From a virus, in IMG/VR virus record IMGVR_UViG_3300044715_000224, positions 1-43,468 of that record: a stretch of 43,468 nucleotides of DNA. One strand, written 5' to 3'. The notes beneath the pieces are model-generated. The model made no database searches. It was not told where the DNA came from and saw nothing but the letters and a program-made list of their open reading frames with translations. Made by a program: the position numbers and the translations under genes. Positions 7,575-14,813 of this stretch are shown here, piece by piece; the stretch's first letter is position 1, and the number at the start of each line of letters is the position of its first letter.

Positions 7575-8918
7575 ATGAACATTGAAAAGTCACAGTGGTC
7601 GACCAATGGCCAAAACATTCATTTGTCTGTCCCATTCACAAAAGTGAATAGGGAGACAAGAACTGTTTCTGGATTCGCTACATTAGACAACGTAGACCAA
7701 ACAGGTGACGTTGTAACAGCAGAAGCAAGCATAAAAGCATTTGAAAGTTTTAGAGGCAATCTTAGAGAGATGCATCAACCATTAGCTGTAGGCAAAGTAG
7801 TTTCTTTTAAACCAGAAACATATTACGATCAAAAGTCAAAAGAATTTTATAATGGAGTTTATGTAACATCATATATCTCTAAAGGCGCACAAGATACATG
7901 GGAGAAAGTTCTTGACGGAACACTTTCAGGTTTTTCAATTGGCGGAAAAATTAAAGAGTCAGATAATGAAATGAATAAAGCAACAGGAGAAACTGTAAGA
8001 TTTATTAAAGATTATGATTTAATTGAATTATCAATTGTTGATTCTCCAGCAAACGAAATGTGCAATATTATTTCAATAGAGAAAATGAACGGCCAACTTG
8101 TATTTAAAGGTATGGCAGCAGATGTAGTTACAGAAAATATTTTTTATTGCGAAGAAAGCGATTCTGTTTTTATCTCAACAGACAAAACGTATTCTTCTCC
8201 AGTTACTGGAAAAGAAGCTACGCTAATTGGATGGGTCGAAAGCTCAGACATAAACAAATCAAAAGAGATAGATAAGATTCTTGCTTCATTTAAGAAGTCA
8301 AGAGTTCCGTTACCTGGAATACAAACAATAGCAAAACAGGTTAACGTACAAGGAGGTAATGAAGTGGAAAAACTAAACGTAAAAGCTGAAGATTCAACAG
8401 TAGTAACTGCAGAAACAGCAATCGTTGAAGAGACCGTAGTAGCATCTGATGCACCTGCAGTCGAAGATGCACCAGACACTGATAACTCAGTGGAAGATGC
8501 AGACTCTGCTTCTGTAAATGTCTTTAAGTCGGTTGATGCTCCTCAAGCAGAAGCTGCAGTTGAAGAACCTGATTTTGCAAAAATGTTAGTAGACCTAAAG
8601 GGATTCTTTGCAGATACTCTTAGCAAGGCTACAGAGGCAAATGCAGTACAGGTTTCAGAAATCAAAGAAACTGTAGAGACTTTTAGTAAGAGCGTAAATG
8701 CTCAAATTACAGAGTTAGCAGAAAAGCACAGTGCACTTAGTGCCGCTGTCACAGAAATAAAGGGCACCATTGATGGTGTTCAAAAGCGTGTAGATGCCGT
8801 AGAAGGCGATACAGCAATTAAAAAGTCCTCAGACCTTGGCGGGTCTGTTGCACCAGCAGTAAACAAATCAAAATGGAACGGTTCTTTCCTCGGTTCCGTA
8901 AACGAAATATTTAACTAG
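7575..8918 (+). CDS. Prohead protease with C-terminal scaffold region (XkdF/HK97-like)
   Basis: A 447-residue protein with two parts. Residues 1 to about 180 are a prohead serine protease: VSGFATLDNVDQTGDVV at the start, REMHQP with H67, and LSGFSIGG with S121 as the likely catalytic histidine and serine, then DYDLIELSIVDSPAN. Such enzymes mature the capsid by removing scaffold and capsid N-termini. Residues about 185-255 are an unassigned linker domain. From about 264 to 447 it is acidic, alanine/valine-rich, then coiled-coil, as in scaffolding proteins, ending in FLGSVNEIFN. A strong internal ribosome site at 8351-8357 before GTG 8364 suggests the scaffold part is also made alone. It lies between portal and capsid. 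Confidence 0.85.
   Translation: MNIEKSQWSTNGQNIHLSVPFTKVNRETRTVSGFATLDNVDQTGDVVTAEASIKAFESFRGNLREMHQPLAVGKVVSFKPETYYDQKSKEFYNGVYVTSYISKGAQDTWEKVLDGTLSGFSIGGKIKESDNEMNKATGETVRFIKDYDLIELSIVDSPANEMCNIISIEKMNGQLVFKGMAADVVTENIFYCEESDSVFISTDKTYSSPVTGKEATLIGWVESSDINKSKEIDKILASFKKSRVPLPGIQTIAKQVNVQGGNEVEKLNVKAEDSTVVTAETAIVEETVVASDAPAVEDAPDTDNSVEDADSASVNVFKSVDAPQAEAAVEEPDFAKMLVDLKGFFADTLSKATEANAVQVSEIKETVETFSKSVNAQITELAEKHSALSAAVTEIKGTIDGVQKRVDAVEGDTAIKKSSDLGGSVAPAVNKSKWNGSFLGSVNEIFN
8351..8366 (+). promoter_or_regulatory. Internal ribosome binding site with in-frame GTG start
   Basis: AGGAGGT at 8351-8357, one of the best Shine-Dalgarno matches in the window, lies inside the protease gene, six bases before GTG at 8364 in the same reading frame. 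A near-perfect site inside a gene at a domain boundary suggests a second start. Confidence 0.6.
8364..8918 (+). CDS. Nested scaffolding protein from internal in-frame start
   Basis: Translation from GTG 8364 would give a 184-residue protein, starting MEKLNVKAED, identical to the last part of the protease-scaffold polypeptide. It is acidic and A/V-rich for about 75 residues, then has an amphipathic helical part (DFAKMLVDLKGFF to VDAVEGD) and a basic end, which fits an internal scaffold that binds capsid subunits through its C-terminus. Phage lambda C and Nu3 are a known example of this in-frame nesting. The sequence shows the start signal; production of the short form is inferred. Confidence 0.5.
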   Translation: MEKLNVKAEDSTVVTAETAIVEETVVASDAPAVEDAPDTDNSVEDADSASVNVFKSVDAPQAEAAVEEPDFAKMLVDLKGFFADTLSKATEANAVQVSEIKETVETFSKSVNAQITELAEKHSALSAAVTEIKGTIDGVQKRVDAVEGDTAIKKSSDLGGSVAPAVNKSKWNGSFLGSVNEIFN

Positions 8919-8934
8919 GGTAGGTGAAATAAAA

Positions 8935-9984
8935 ATGAGTAATGAAACATTAGAAAAAGCAATCGCAGCAGGCACAACAGCCTCAACTGGTTTTGCATCA
9001 ACAACTGGAGGAGCAGGAGTACACACAGCGTCTGAAAACGGCAACGGTGGTCTTCTTAATCCAGAACAATCAGCTCGCTTCCTAGACTATATGTTCGATT
9101 CAACCGTAATTGGAAAAGTCGCACGTACAGTTCGAATGAAGTCAGACACAACAGAAATTGATCGTATGTCAGTAGGAGAAAAGCTTGTTAAGCTTGCATC
9201 CGAAGGAGATAATACAGGTGTTAACTCAGCTGTAACTTTCTCAAAGATCTCTTTAACAACAAAGAAGCTACGCATGGACTGGGAGCTTTCAACAGAATCA
9301 CTAGAAGATAACATCGAGGGTGCAGATCTAGAAGATCACATTGCACGTTTGATGGCGACACAAGCAGGAAATGACATCGAAGATGTTATTCTTAACGGTG
9401 ACGAATCTCTAACAACCGATGCTCTTTACAAATCATTTAATGGTGTTGTAAAGAAAGCTAAGACCTCTGGTCGTGTAGTAGATGCAGCGGGTGCAGTAAT
9501 TTCTCGTGCTGTATTCAACTCAGCGCTTAAGGCTCTTCCACGTAAGTACAAGCAACGTCGTACAGACCTTCGCTTCCTTGCAGGATCAAACTTGATCCAA
9601 GATTACTTATACTCTAACTCACAGAACATCCAGAACGTTACTCCACAAGATATTGCCTCTGGCATTATCCGTGGTGATGTTCCTGTTCTAGGAGGTCCTG
9701 CAGGATATGTAGCTCCATACGCATTTGGTATTCCAATCGTTGAAGTTCCACTTCTTCCAGAGACACAAACTGGTACATACGCAAGCCCATCAGGATCACA
9801 CGGAGATGTCCACTTGACATTCCCTAACAACGTGGTAATTGGTGTAAAGCGTGACGTAACAGTTTACCGCTTCTTCTGGCCACGTAAGGACTCAATTGAG
9901 TACACAATGTATACTCGTGTTGGCGTTCAAATCGAGCAGGCAGACGCTTGGGTAGTTGTAAAGAACGTTAAGATAGCTTCCTAA
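8935..9984 (+). CDS. Major capsid protein, HK97 fold
   Basis: A 349-residue major capsid protein. Residues 1 to about 35 are a flexible small-residue N-arm. Then come LNPEQSARFLDYMFDSTVIGKVARTVRM, MDWELSTESLEDNIEG, and the helical segment HIARLMATQAGNDIEDVILNGDE, all typical of the phage capsid family. The C-terminus has VHLTFPNNVVIGVKRDVTVYRF and VVVKNVKIAS. No separate cleaved delta domain is present, which fits a separate scaffold next door. Codon use stands out: arginine is CGT/CGC/CGA throughout, with no AGA, unlike portal or protease, a sign of very high expression. A strong terminator follows at once. Confidence 0.93.
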   Translation: MSNETLEKAIAAGTTASTGFASTTGGAGVHTASENGNGGLLNPEQSARFLDYMFDSTVIGKVARTVRMKSDTTEIDRMSVGEKLVKLASEGDNTGVNSAVTFSKISLTTKKLRMDWELSTESLEDNIEGADLEDHIARLMATQAGNDIEDVILNGDESLTTDALYKSFNGVVKKAKTSGRVVDAAGAVISRAVFNSALKALPRKYKQRRTDLRFLAGSNLIQDYLYSNSQNIQNVTPQDIASGIIRGDVPVLGGPAGYVAPYAFGIPIVEVPLLPETQTGTYASPSGSHGDVHLTFPNNVVIGVKRDVTVYRFFWPRKDSIEYTMYTRVGVQIEQADAWVVVKNVKIAS

Positions 9985-10000
9985 TTAGGAATTAATCTAA

Positions 10001-10040
10001 GAAAAGCCCCCAATTAATTTTGGGGGCTTTTCATTTTAAT
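10001..10040 (+). terminator. Intrinsic terminator after the capsid gene
   Basis: A 12-13-base stem, GAAAAGCCCCCA at 10001-10012 pairing with TGGGGGCTTTTC at 10021-10032, followed by ATTTT. This is a strong G+C stem with a T-rich tail, 16 bases after the capsid stop codon. Confidence 0.9.
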
Positions 10041-10056
10041 TATACAATGCTATAAT
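10028..10056 (+). promoter_or_regulatory. Promoter for the connector operon
   Basis: TTTTCA at 10028-10033, a 17-base spacer, and TATAAT at 10051-10056 with TGC in front (extended -10). The -35 box overlaps the T-run of the capsid terminator, so transcription stops and restarts at one spot. The transcript would carry a leader of about 21 bases with the ribosome site AAAGGAG. Confidence 0.68.
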
Positions 10057-10083
10057 GGTTTTACCTAGAAAAAGGAGTAATAA

Positions 10084-10479
10084 ATGTCTTTTGACACATT
10101 AAAGGTCGGAGAGCTAAAAGCAATTGCAGAAGATTTCGCAGTTGAAACAGAAGGACTTAAGAATAAGCAAGACATAATTGCAGCACTATCAGAAGAGGGT
10201 GTTACATACGAAGTGTATACTAAGACACTAAAGGATGTAGAAGATGCAAAAGAGGAAATTGAAATCCTCCCAGTATTTGATCCAAAGGCAGAGCGTACAG
10301 AAGATACTGTACTAGTTAGAATGACAAGGGCAAACTTTAGGTATGACATTTTGGGCCACACGTTCACACAGGAACACCCATTTGTAGCAATGCATAAAGA
10401 TTCTGCTCAAGAAATTTTTGATATAGAGGAGGGGTTTCGTTTAGCCACACCAAAAGAAGTACAGGATTATTACGGCTAA
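10084..10479 (+). CDS. Head-associated protein with Rho-N/SAP-like N-terminus
   Basis: A 131-residue protein with AAAGGAG seven bases before the ATG. Residues about 5-38 (LKVGELKAIAEDF ... LKNKQDIIAAL) look like the small three-helix Rho N-terminal/SAP fold, which often binds nucleic acid and also occurs in phage head proteins. The rest (TEDTVLVRMTRANFRYDILGHTF ... FRLATPKEVQDYYG) looks like a beta-rich capsid-surface or connector domain. It lies between capsid and head-tail adaptor, a slot often holding head decoration or connector proteins. The function is inferred from position; the fold call is only by pattern. Confidence 0.6.
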   Translation: MSFDTLKVGELKAIAEDFAVETEGLKNKQDIIAALSEEGVTYEVYTKTLKDVEDAKEEIEILPVFDPKAERTEDTVLVRMTRANFRYDILGHTFTQEHPFVAMHKDSAQEIFDIEEGFRLATPKEVQDYYG

Positions 10480-10494
10480 CCTTAACAACACAAA

Positions 10495-11475
10495 ATGGAA
10501 ATTATAGTAGGAACAAATGCTCCAGTAAAGCAAAGAGTCTTTTGGAAAGGCGGCATATCTAGAGCAGATTCACTTCCAACAGTTAAGTTTTATGACATAA
10601 CTGAAGACCCAGCAGTTACTCCATCTATTAATCCATTAACTCTTTTACACACACAAACAGCAGAAGAAGTAGACACGGACTTTGGAGTATACAGTGTATA
10701 CCCACCATTGGCTCTTACAAACAGACCTAGATCATTAAAGCTAGTATGGGAATATCAGGTTGATGGACAGTTAGTAACAAAAGAGCATAAGATTTTTGTT
10801 GTAACTCCATACGTAGACTTAACGCAGGCAGCAGATGCATTAGGGTTTGGATTTGATCAATCTGACCCAAACTATAAAACATTTGCTGACTTGGTTGCTG
10901 CAGAGCGATATGCTAGAAAGTTAATTGAAAACTATACTGGACAGCAGTTCCATTTATATGATGATGTAAATATTGTTTATTCAACTGGTGCAGATGTTTT
11001 ACCGTTGCCTCAAAAGATTAACCAGTTACACGAGCTTTATTTAAATGACATGCTTTTGGTTGATACAATTAACAACATTAATAATTTAAATATGCCAGTT
11101 TCGGTATCTGAAAGTGGATTTGGGTTAAGAGTTGATAGATCAAACGCTTTAGACAATGTGGTATATTACGCAAACGGCATGATTCCTCCAAGCATTAATG
11201 ATAGTGGAAGAGGTATATTTGTAAACGGCGGAACATACAGGGTTGCTGGTAGATATGGTTGGCAAAATGTACCAGACGAGGTAGAGCTTGCTTGTATTGA
11301 ATTAATGAGAGACTTTTTCTCTAAAGATAAAGAGTGGCGAAATAAATACATAAAGAGTATACAAACATTTGACTGGCAGTTCCAATACGATACATCAGCA
11401 TTTAGTGGCACAGGAAATAACTATGCAGACCAGCTATTGCTACCATACGTCACAAACAAAATGGTAGTTATTTAA
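10495..11475 (+). CDS. Head-tail adaptor/connector protein
   Basis: A 326-residue protein. The N-terminal about 110 residues form a beta-sandwich-like region (VKQRVFWKGGISRADSLPTV ... KLVWEYQVDGQLVTKEHKIFVV). The C-terminal part has the helical and beta arrangement of gp6/gp15-like adaptors: DLVAAERYARKLIENYTGQQFHLYD (about 132-156), a strand region, then VELACIELMRDFF (about 261-273) and a final KSIQTFDWQFQYD. The ER-A-K-IE..TGQ-F pattern is characteristic of connector proteins that bind the portal ring. No clear Shine-Dalgarno site is seen, so translation may depend on the gene before, whose stop is 15 bases upstream. The added N-terminal domain makes it longer than typical adaptors. Confidence 0.68.
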   Translation: MEIIVGTNAPVKQRVFWKGGISRADSLPTVKFYDITEDPAVTPSINPLTLLHTQTAEEVDTDFGVYSVYPPLALTNRPRSLKLVWEYQVDGQLVTKEHKIFVVTPYVDLTQAADALGFGFDQSDPNYKTFADLVAAERYARKLIENYTGQQFHLYDDVNIVYSTGADVLPLPQKINQLHELYLNDMLLVDTINNINNLNMPVSVSESGFGLRVDRSNALDNVVYYANGMIPPSINDSGRGIFVNGGTYRVAGRYGWQNVPDEVELACIELMRDFFSKDKEWRNKYIKSIQTFDWQFQYDTSAFSGTGNNYADQLLLPYVTNKMVVI

Positions 11476-11476
11476 C

Positions 11477-11905
11477 ATGAACAATCTGGTCGATTCTATT
11501 TTCAATATGAAAGTAGATATATATATGCAAGAAGACTATCAGGACCCAAATACTGGTGCTATTAAAAAGTCTTGGATATATGAAAAGACACTCCCTTGTT
11601 TTGCAAAAGGAATGATATCTAACTCATCTTCTGCAAGAAGCGGAGACAATAGGTCTATATCAATTAAATATGAAAACACTCAAACTATAGAAATTAGAAC
11701 ACAAACACCAATTACGTATAGACAAAAAATAACTAACATTAAAGATTCTTCCAACAATGTAATATGGTATGAATTAAATTACCCAAATGATACACCCACA
11801 GTCTTTGAGATAGTAAGCTCAACACCAATCACAGATCCGTTTGGAACACTTATGGCATACAATTCAATTGCCAAAAGGTCGGAGAACCAGATAATTGGAG
11901 ACTAA
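11477..11905 (+). CDS. Head-tail stopper/joining protein (putative)
   Basis: A 142-residue, beta-rich protein starting one base after the adaptor stop. MKVDIYMQEDYQDPNTGAIKKSW and a run of short strands (ISIKYENTQTIEIRTQTP, VIWYELNY, TVFEIVSSTPITDPFG) fit the small beta-barrel of gp16/FII-like stoppers, which close the connector once DNA is packaged. The MxVxIY...DpnTGai.ksW opening is typical of that family. The assignment rests on pattern and on position between adaptor and tail terminator. Its end overlaps the TTG start of the next gene by 11 bases. Confidence 0.55.
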   Translation: MNNLVDSIFNMKVDIYMQEDYQDPNTGAIKKSWIYEKTLPCFAKGMISNSSSARSGDNRSISIKYENTQTIEIRTQTPITYRQKITNIKDSSNNVIWYELNYPNDTPTVFEIVSSTPITDPFGTLMAYNSIAKRSENQIIGD

Positions 11906-12689
11906 CGGAGTAGCACTACTACAAGCAGCATCTGGCCTAGAAAGATTCATGGTTGGTTCATCTGCCGCTGGAGTTATTAAAGACAGTAACGTAGCACAGA
12001 TATCTGCATTCTTATATTACCAAGCGAATGTAGCAGCAAAGCTTACGTCAAACAAAGCATTTCAAAGACTTTTTAAAACTACAATATTTAATCAAATAGA
12101 CAAAGACTTTGGACTATTTATAGACTCTCAAGCACGTACAAAGCCAAAATCATTACACCATGTATATGAATGGAATAAAACTGGTCAGACTACTGGTAGA
12201 TTATTTAAACTAAACAGAATGGATTCAATTGGACTTTCATTTAAAATTAACTATGATTTAAAATTATCTAAATCTTCCGTGCCGACAAAAAATAGAAAAC
12301 AAAAGAGTAGATACGTTTTTGCAAATAAGGCTGCAGTAATGGAAAAAGGCATGCCAATTACAATCAGACCAAAATCAGCTGAAAGGCTGGTATTTGAAAT
12401 TGATGGAGAAGTTGTATTTATGCCAAAGGGCAAGTCAGTTACAGTAAGAAGCCCAGGCGGTAGAGCATCTACCAATCAATTCAATCTTGCATACAGCAGA
12501 TATTTTAGTGGGCCTATGGTATCTCATTCTATAAAGGCGTCTGGATTTCAAAATATATTTGGATCTAAGTTTGAAAAGGCAATGAGAGTTCCTTCTTCTA
12601 TATCCAAGGTGCGTTATTCTTTTAGTCCAGGTACAATTAGACTACAGGCGGACTCAGCATTAACTGAACAATTTGGAGGGGTAGCATAA
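11895..12689 (+). CDS. Neck / tail-completion protein (putative)
   Basis: A 264-residue basic protein. The start is taken as TTG 11895, with a GGAG ten bases upstream inside the previous gene; the next in-frame ATG at 11949 would lose 18 residues. The N-terminal half is helical (AFLYYQANVAAKLTSNKAFQRLFK), the C-terminal half is basic and beta-like (MEKGMPITIRPK, GEVVFMPKGKSVTVRSPGG). The position between stopper and tail terminator matches the HK97 gp10-like tail-completion slot, but the protein is longer than that family and no motif decides the matter. Confidence 0.5.
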   Translation: METNGVALLQAASGLERFMVGSSAAGVIKDSNVAQISAFLYYQANVAAKLTSNKAFQRLFKTTIFNQIDKDFGLFIDSQARTKPKSLHHVYEWNKTGQTTGRLFKLNRMDSIGLSFKINYDLKLSKSSVPTKNRKQKSRYVFANKAAVMEKGMPITIRPKSAERLVFEIDGEVVFMPKGKSVTVRSPGGRASTNQFNLAYSRYFSGPMVSHSIKASGFQNIFGSKFEKAMRVPSSISKVRYSFSPGTIRLQADSALTEQFGGVA

Positions 12690-13195
12690 TGGTAAACTAT
12701 AATATAGATGCAATGTATGAAATTAGAAAACACTTGTGGCAAGAACTAATACTAAACAGTCTAGTTGATCCTAATTCATATTACAGCGACAACTTAGGCG
12801 AAGCAATAATTCCAATTATCCCAGTTCAGCAGGCTCCAGAAATGAGTCAATTTTTAAGCGGCAAAACCCATATAGTTTATGACAAGATAGGTAGCACCTA
12901 TGAAGAAAACTGGATGATATGTTGCGAAAAGATATCATTTACAATTTACTCAGTAGACCATGCTGAAATAAATGCCATTAGGAATATGATGATGGATGTA
13001 TTTAGAAGAATGGACGATTCTGCCAGAGACTTAAACAACTCCAAATCTACAGACAAGATAATATTCCACAATACAATGATTGTGGACATGTCTCCCACAG
13101 AGCCATCTGAGGAGCTAGCAGGCTTCCTGGCAGCAGACATTATATTAGAGGTTAAATACTCTAGAACCGTAGGGGCCAAGGGCAGGTTTGATTAG
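12689..13195 (+). CDS. Tail terminator protein
   Basis: A 168-residue protein whose ATG shares one base with the previous stop (TAATG); TTGGAGGGG provides a ribosome site. Order and pattern fit a tail terminator: helix at the start (MYEIRKHLWQELI), a strand with PIIPVQQAPEM, TYEENWMICCEKISFTIYS, helix INAIRNMMMDVFRRMD, and a final strand AADIILEVKYSRTV. Tail terminators cap the finished tail tube and bind the neck. It directly precedes the major tail protein, as in many siphoviruses. Confidence is from position plus the alternating helix and strand pattern. Confidence 0.62.
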   Translation: MVNYNIDAMYEIRKHLWQELILNSLVDPNSYYSDNLGEAIIPIIPVQQAPEMSQFLSGKTHIVYDKIGSTYEENWMICCEKISFTIYSVDHAEINAIRNMMMDVFRRMDDSARDLNNSKSTDKIIFHNTMIVDMSPTEPSEELAGFLAADIILEVKYSRTVGAKGRFD

Positions 13196-13318
13196 TTTGC
13201 CTTTTGGTTGATTGTAAGATAAAATTATACCAAGAGGAAATGAGCCTAGCCAGCTTGCTTTAAAGTTTTACAGTAAGTCAATATATATATATTTATTTAA
13301 TAATGGAGGTTTTAAAAC

Positions 13319-14035
13319 ATGGCAAATCAAATTGCAGGTAATGCTAAGAATATTCTAGTTGGTGCTTCACCACTATTTATCTCAAACTTAGACGTTACAG
13401 CTACAGGATATGTAGAAAATTTTGCACCTGGAGAGCAGGGCTCAACAGCACCAGCTTTTTCAGCTCCAACAGCTTCAGCTGATGGAAAGTCATACACAGA
13501 TACTTTGAATGAAGTAACTGCTTCAACAACACCAGCATTCTATTACAGAAACGTTGGTTACACAAACAACGGTCTTCAGGTTACATACAACCCATCATAC
13601 GGTTCAGTAACAGTAGATCAGCTTCTTGATACAGCAAAGCTTTTCAAGGAGTCAATGGAAGTTATGATCGCAACAGAAATGGCAGAAGGAACTCTTGAGA
13701 ACATTCTTGCAGTATTCGGCCAGAGCTCAGGTACACTTACAGATGGAGCAACAGTAGACAAGCTTGGTCTTGCTGGTGGAGCTCTTGGTGAGGCACCAAC
13801 AGAGCGTCAGCTAGTTGCAGTAGGACAGGCTCCAACATCTGGAGCAGGAGTAACAAAGGCAGAGCGTGTATACTATGCACGTCGTGTTCTTTCTGTACAA
13901 CAGTCACAGTTCTCTTTGGCTCGTAACGCAGCATCAACATTCCCAGTTACATTCCGTTTGCTTCCAGATGGTTCAAAGGCTGGTCAGGAATATGGTTTCA
14001 TCGTAGACCGTGTTCTAAATAAGACAGGCGCATAA
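13319..14035 (+). CDS. Major tail protein (tail tube)
   Basis: A 238-residue protein with GGAGG nine bases before its ATG. Sequence features fit a tail-tube subunit: small-residue N-terminus (AKNILVGASPLFIS), NVGYTNNGLQVTYNPSYGSVTVDQLLDTAKLFKESMEVMIATEMAEGTLENILAVFG across about 81-140, and a C-terminal RRVLSVQQSQF ... TFPVTFRLLPDGSKAG. A 'V-DQLLD ... ATEMAEGTLENI' helix region with such beta flanks is common in actinophage tube proteins. Nearly all arginines are CGT/CGC (one AGA seen), again marking very high expression. It precedes tail chaperones and the tape measure, and a strong terminator follows it. Confidence 0.88.
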   Translation: MANQIAGNAKNILVGASPLFISNLDVTATGYVENFAPGEQGSTAPAFSAPTASADGKSYTDTLNEVTASTTPAFYYRNVGYTNNGLQVTYNPSYGSVTVDQLLDTAKLFKESMEVMIATEMAEGTLENILAVFGQSSGTLTDGATVDKLGLAGGALGEAPTERQLVAVGQAPTSGAGVTKAERVYYARRVLSVQQSQFSLARNAASTFPVTFRLLPDGSKAGQEYGFIVDRVLNKTGA

Positions 14036-14054
14036 TTAATTCTTATTAATTAAT

Positions 14055-14086
14055 AAAACCCCCCTAAGAAATTAGGGGGGTTTTAA
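14055..14086 (+). terminator. Intrinsic terminator after the major tail protein
   Basis: A 13-base perfect stem, AAAACCCCCCTAA at 14055-14067 and TTAGGGGGGTTTT at 14072-14084, closed by a GAAA tetraloop, with T-rich 3' arm. It lies 20 bases after the tail protein stop codon. Confidence 0.92.
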
Positions 14087-14088
14087 CA

Positions 14089-14117
14089 TTGTATTGGTAA
14101 TTCTGATATGATACAAT
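14089..14117 (+). promoter_or_regulatory. Promoter for tail chaperones and tape measure
   Basis: TTGTAT at 14089-14094, 17-base spacer, TACAAT at 14112-14117 with TGA in front (extended -10). It begins five bases after the terminator stem of the major tail protein. The leader is about 24 bases and holds the strong ribosome site AGGAGG before the TTG start at 14148. Confidence 0.75.
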
Positions 14118-14147
14118 AATTAAGACGAGATCCTAGGAGGATTTAAA

Positions 14148-14480
14148 TTGGCAACAACAGTATATGATGTAGAAGAGATTCAACTACAAAATGGCGCAAC
14201 CGTAAAGTTAAAGCCTTTAACAATTAAAGAGCTTAGAAAATTTATGGCAGCTATTGCAAAGACGGCAGAAGTAACTACAGAAGATGAGACGCTAACCATC
14301 CTAATCGATGCTTGTGCAGTAGCACTAGAGAAGCAGCTTCCAGATTTGGTAAAAGATAGAGACGCATTCGAGGACACCCTTGACGTTCCTACAATTAATC
14401 GTATCCTTGAAGTTTGCGGTGGAATCAAGATGGACGATCCAAATTTGTTAGCAGCAGCGGTTCTAGCTGGTCAGAACTAG
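14148..14480 (+). CDS. Tail assembly chaperone, short form (gpG-like)
   Basis: A 110-residue protein starting at TTG 14148, chosen because AGGAGG lies seven bases upstream and no ATG is near. It begins MATTVYDVEEIQLQNGATVKLKPLTIKEL, a beta-strand then helix pattern typical of chaperones that coat the tape measure protein during tail assembly, followed by helices through TINRILEVCGG. A slippery heptamer at 14441-14447 near its 3' end allows a fraction of ribosomes to enter the next frame and make the extended form. Without slippage the protein ends at TAG 14478-14480. Position between tail tube and tape measure confirms the role. Confidence 0.85.
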   Translation: MATTVYDVEEIQLQNGATVKLKPLTIKELRKFMAAIAKTAEVTTEDETLTILIDACAVALEKQLPDLVKDRDAFEDTLDVPTINRILEVCGGIKMDDPNLLAAAVLAGQN

Positions 14481-14809
14481 ATCTAGCTGCATTAGAAGGA
14501 GAAGTATTTCTAATAGGAAACTATAAGAATTACGAGGAATTGGAAGACAACCTTTCAATGCCAGAATTGATTCAAACTTTTAAATCTATGCAAAAGTCTG
14601 AATCAGAAAAAAGAAAGTTTTTGGCCGCAATACAAGGCGTAGAACTTGATGACGCCGAAGAACAAGAAGAAAGCAAGAGCTTTGAAGATGTAAGAAGAAA
14701 GGCTCTTGGAATAACTGCAAGTGCATCTGATGTTGTTTCATTACAAGGTCAGTTTGCTTCAGAAGCAGGGTTTGGTATCGGAGCGGGACTCGGATACAAA
14801 AAGGAGTAA
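14148..14809 (+). CDS. Tail assembly chaperone, frameshifted long form (gpGT-like)
   Basis: Product of a -1 frameshift at the heptamer A-AAT-TTG (14441-14447): codons 1-100 in the first frame (14148-14447), then 14447-14809 in the -1 frame, about 220 residues in all. After the join the protein reads VSSSGSSWSELDLAALEGEV, then a helical region (EELEDNLSMPELIQTFKSM), an acidic stretch, and a C-terminal FASEAGFGIGAGLGYKKE. The second frame has no good start of its own: the open frame only extends back to 14414, inside the first gene. The conserved tail-chaperone frameshift is well established in siphoviruses; here the shift site is read directly from the bases, its use is inferred. Confidence 0.85.
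14441..14490 (+). promoter_or_regulatory. Programmed -1 frameshift site (A-AAT-TTG plus downstream hairpin)
   Basis: The heptamer AAATTTG fits X-XXY-YYZ in the zero frame (P-site AAT to AAA, A-site TTG to TTT). Downstream a hairpin can form from GTTCT at 14460-14464 and AGAAC at 14473-14477, extendable by a G-T pair; an outer stem GCAGC 14451-14455 / GCTGC 14486-14490 could enclose it and would begin three bases after the heptamer. Confidence 0.85.
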
Positions 14810-14813
14810 GTAG

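Noticed and set aside
13240-13263. Seven-codon open frame MSLASLL in the leader before the major tail protein
   Set aside because: GAGGAA directly touches the ATG with almost no spacing, and the frame is too short to judge. A leader peptide is possible but unsupported.
13267-13295. Possible promoter TTTACA-N17-TATTTA before the major tail protein
   Set aside because: The 13280-13300 stretch is simple A/T repeat that matches -10 patterns by chance; no extended -10 as in the other promoters. A TTGGTT/TTATAC pair at 13204-13230 has only a 15-base spacer.
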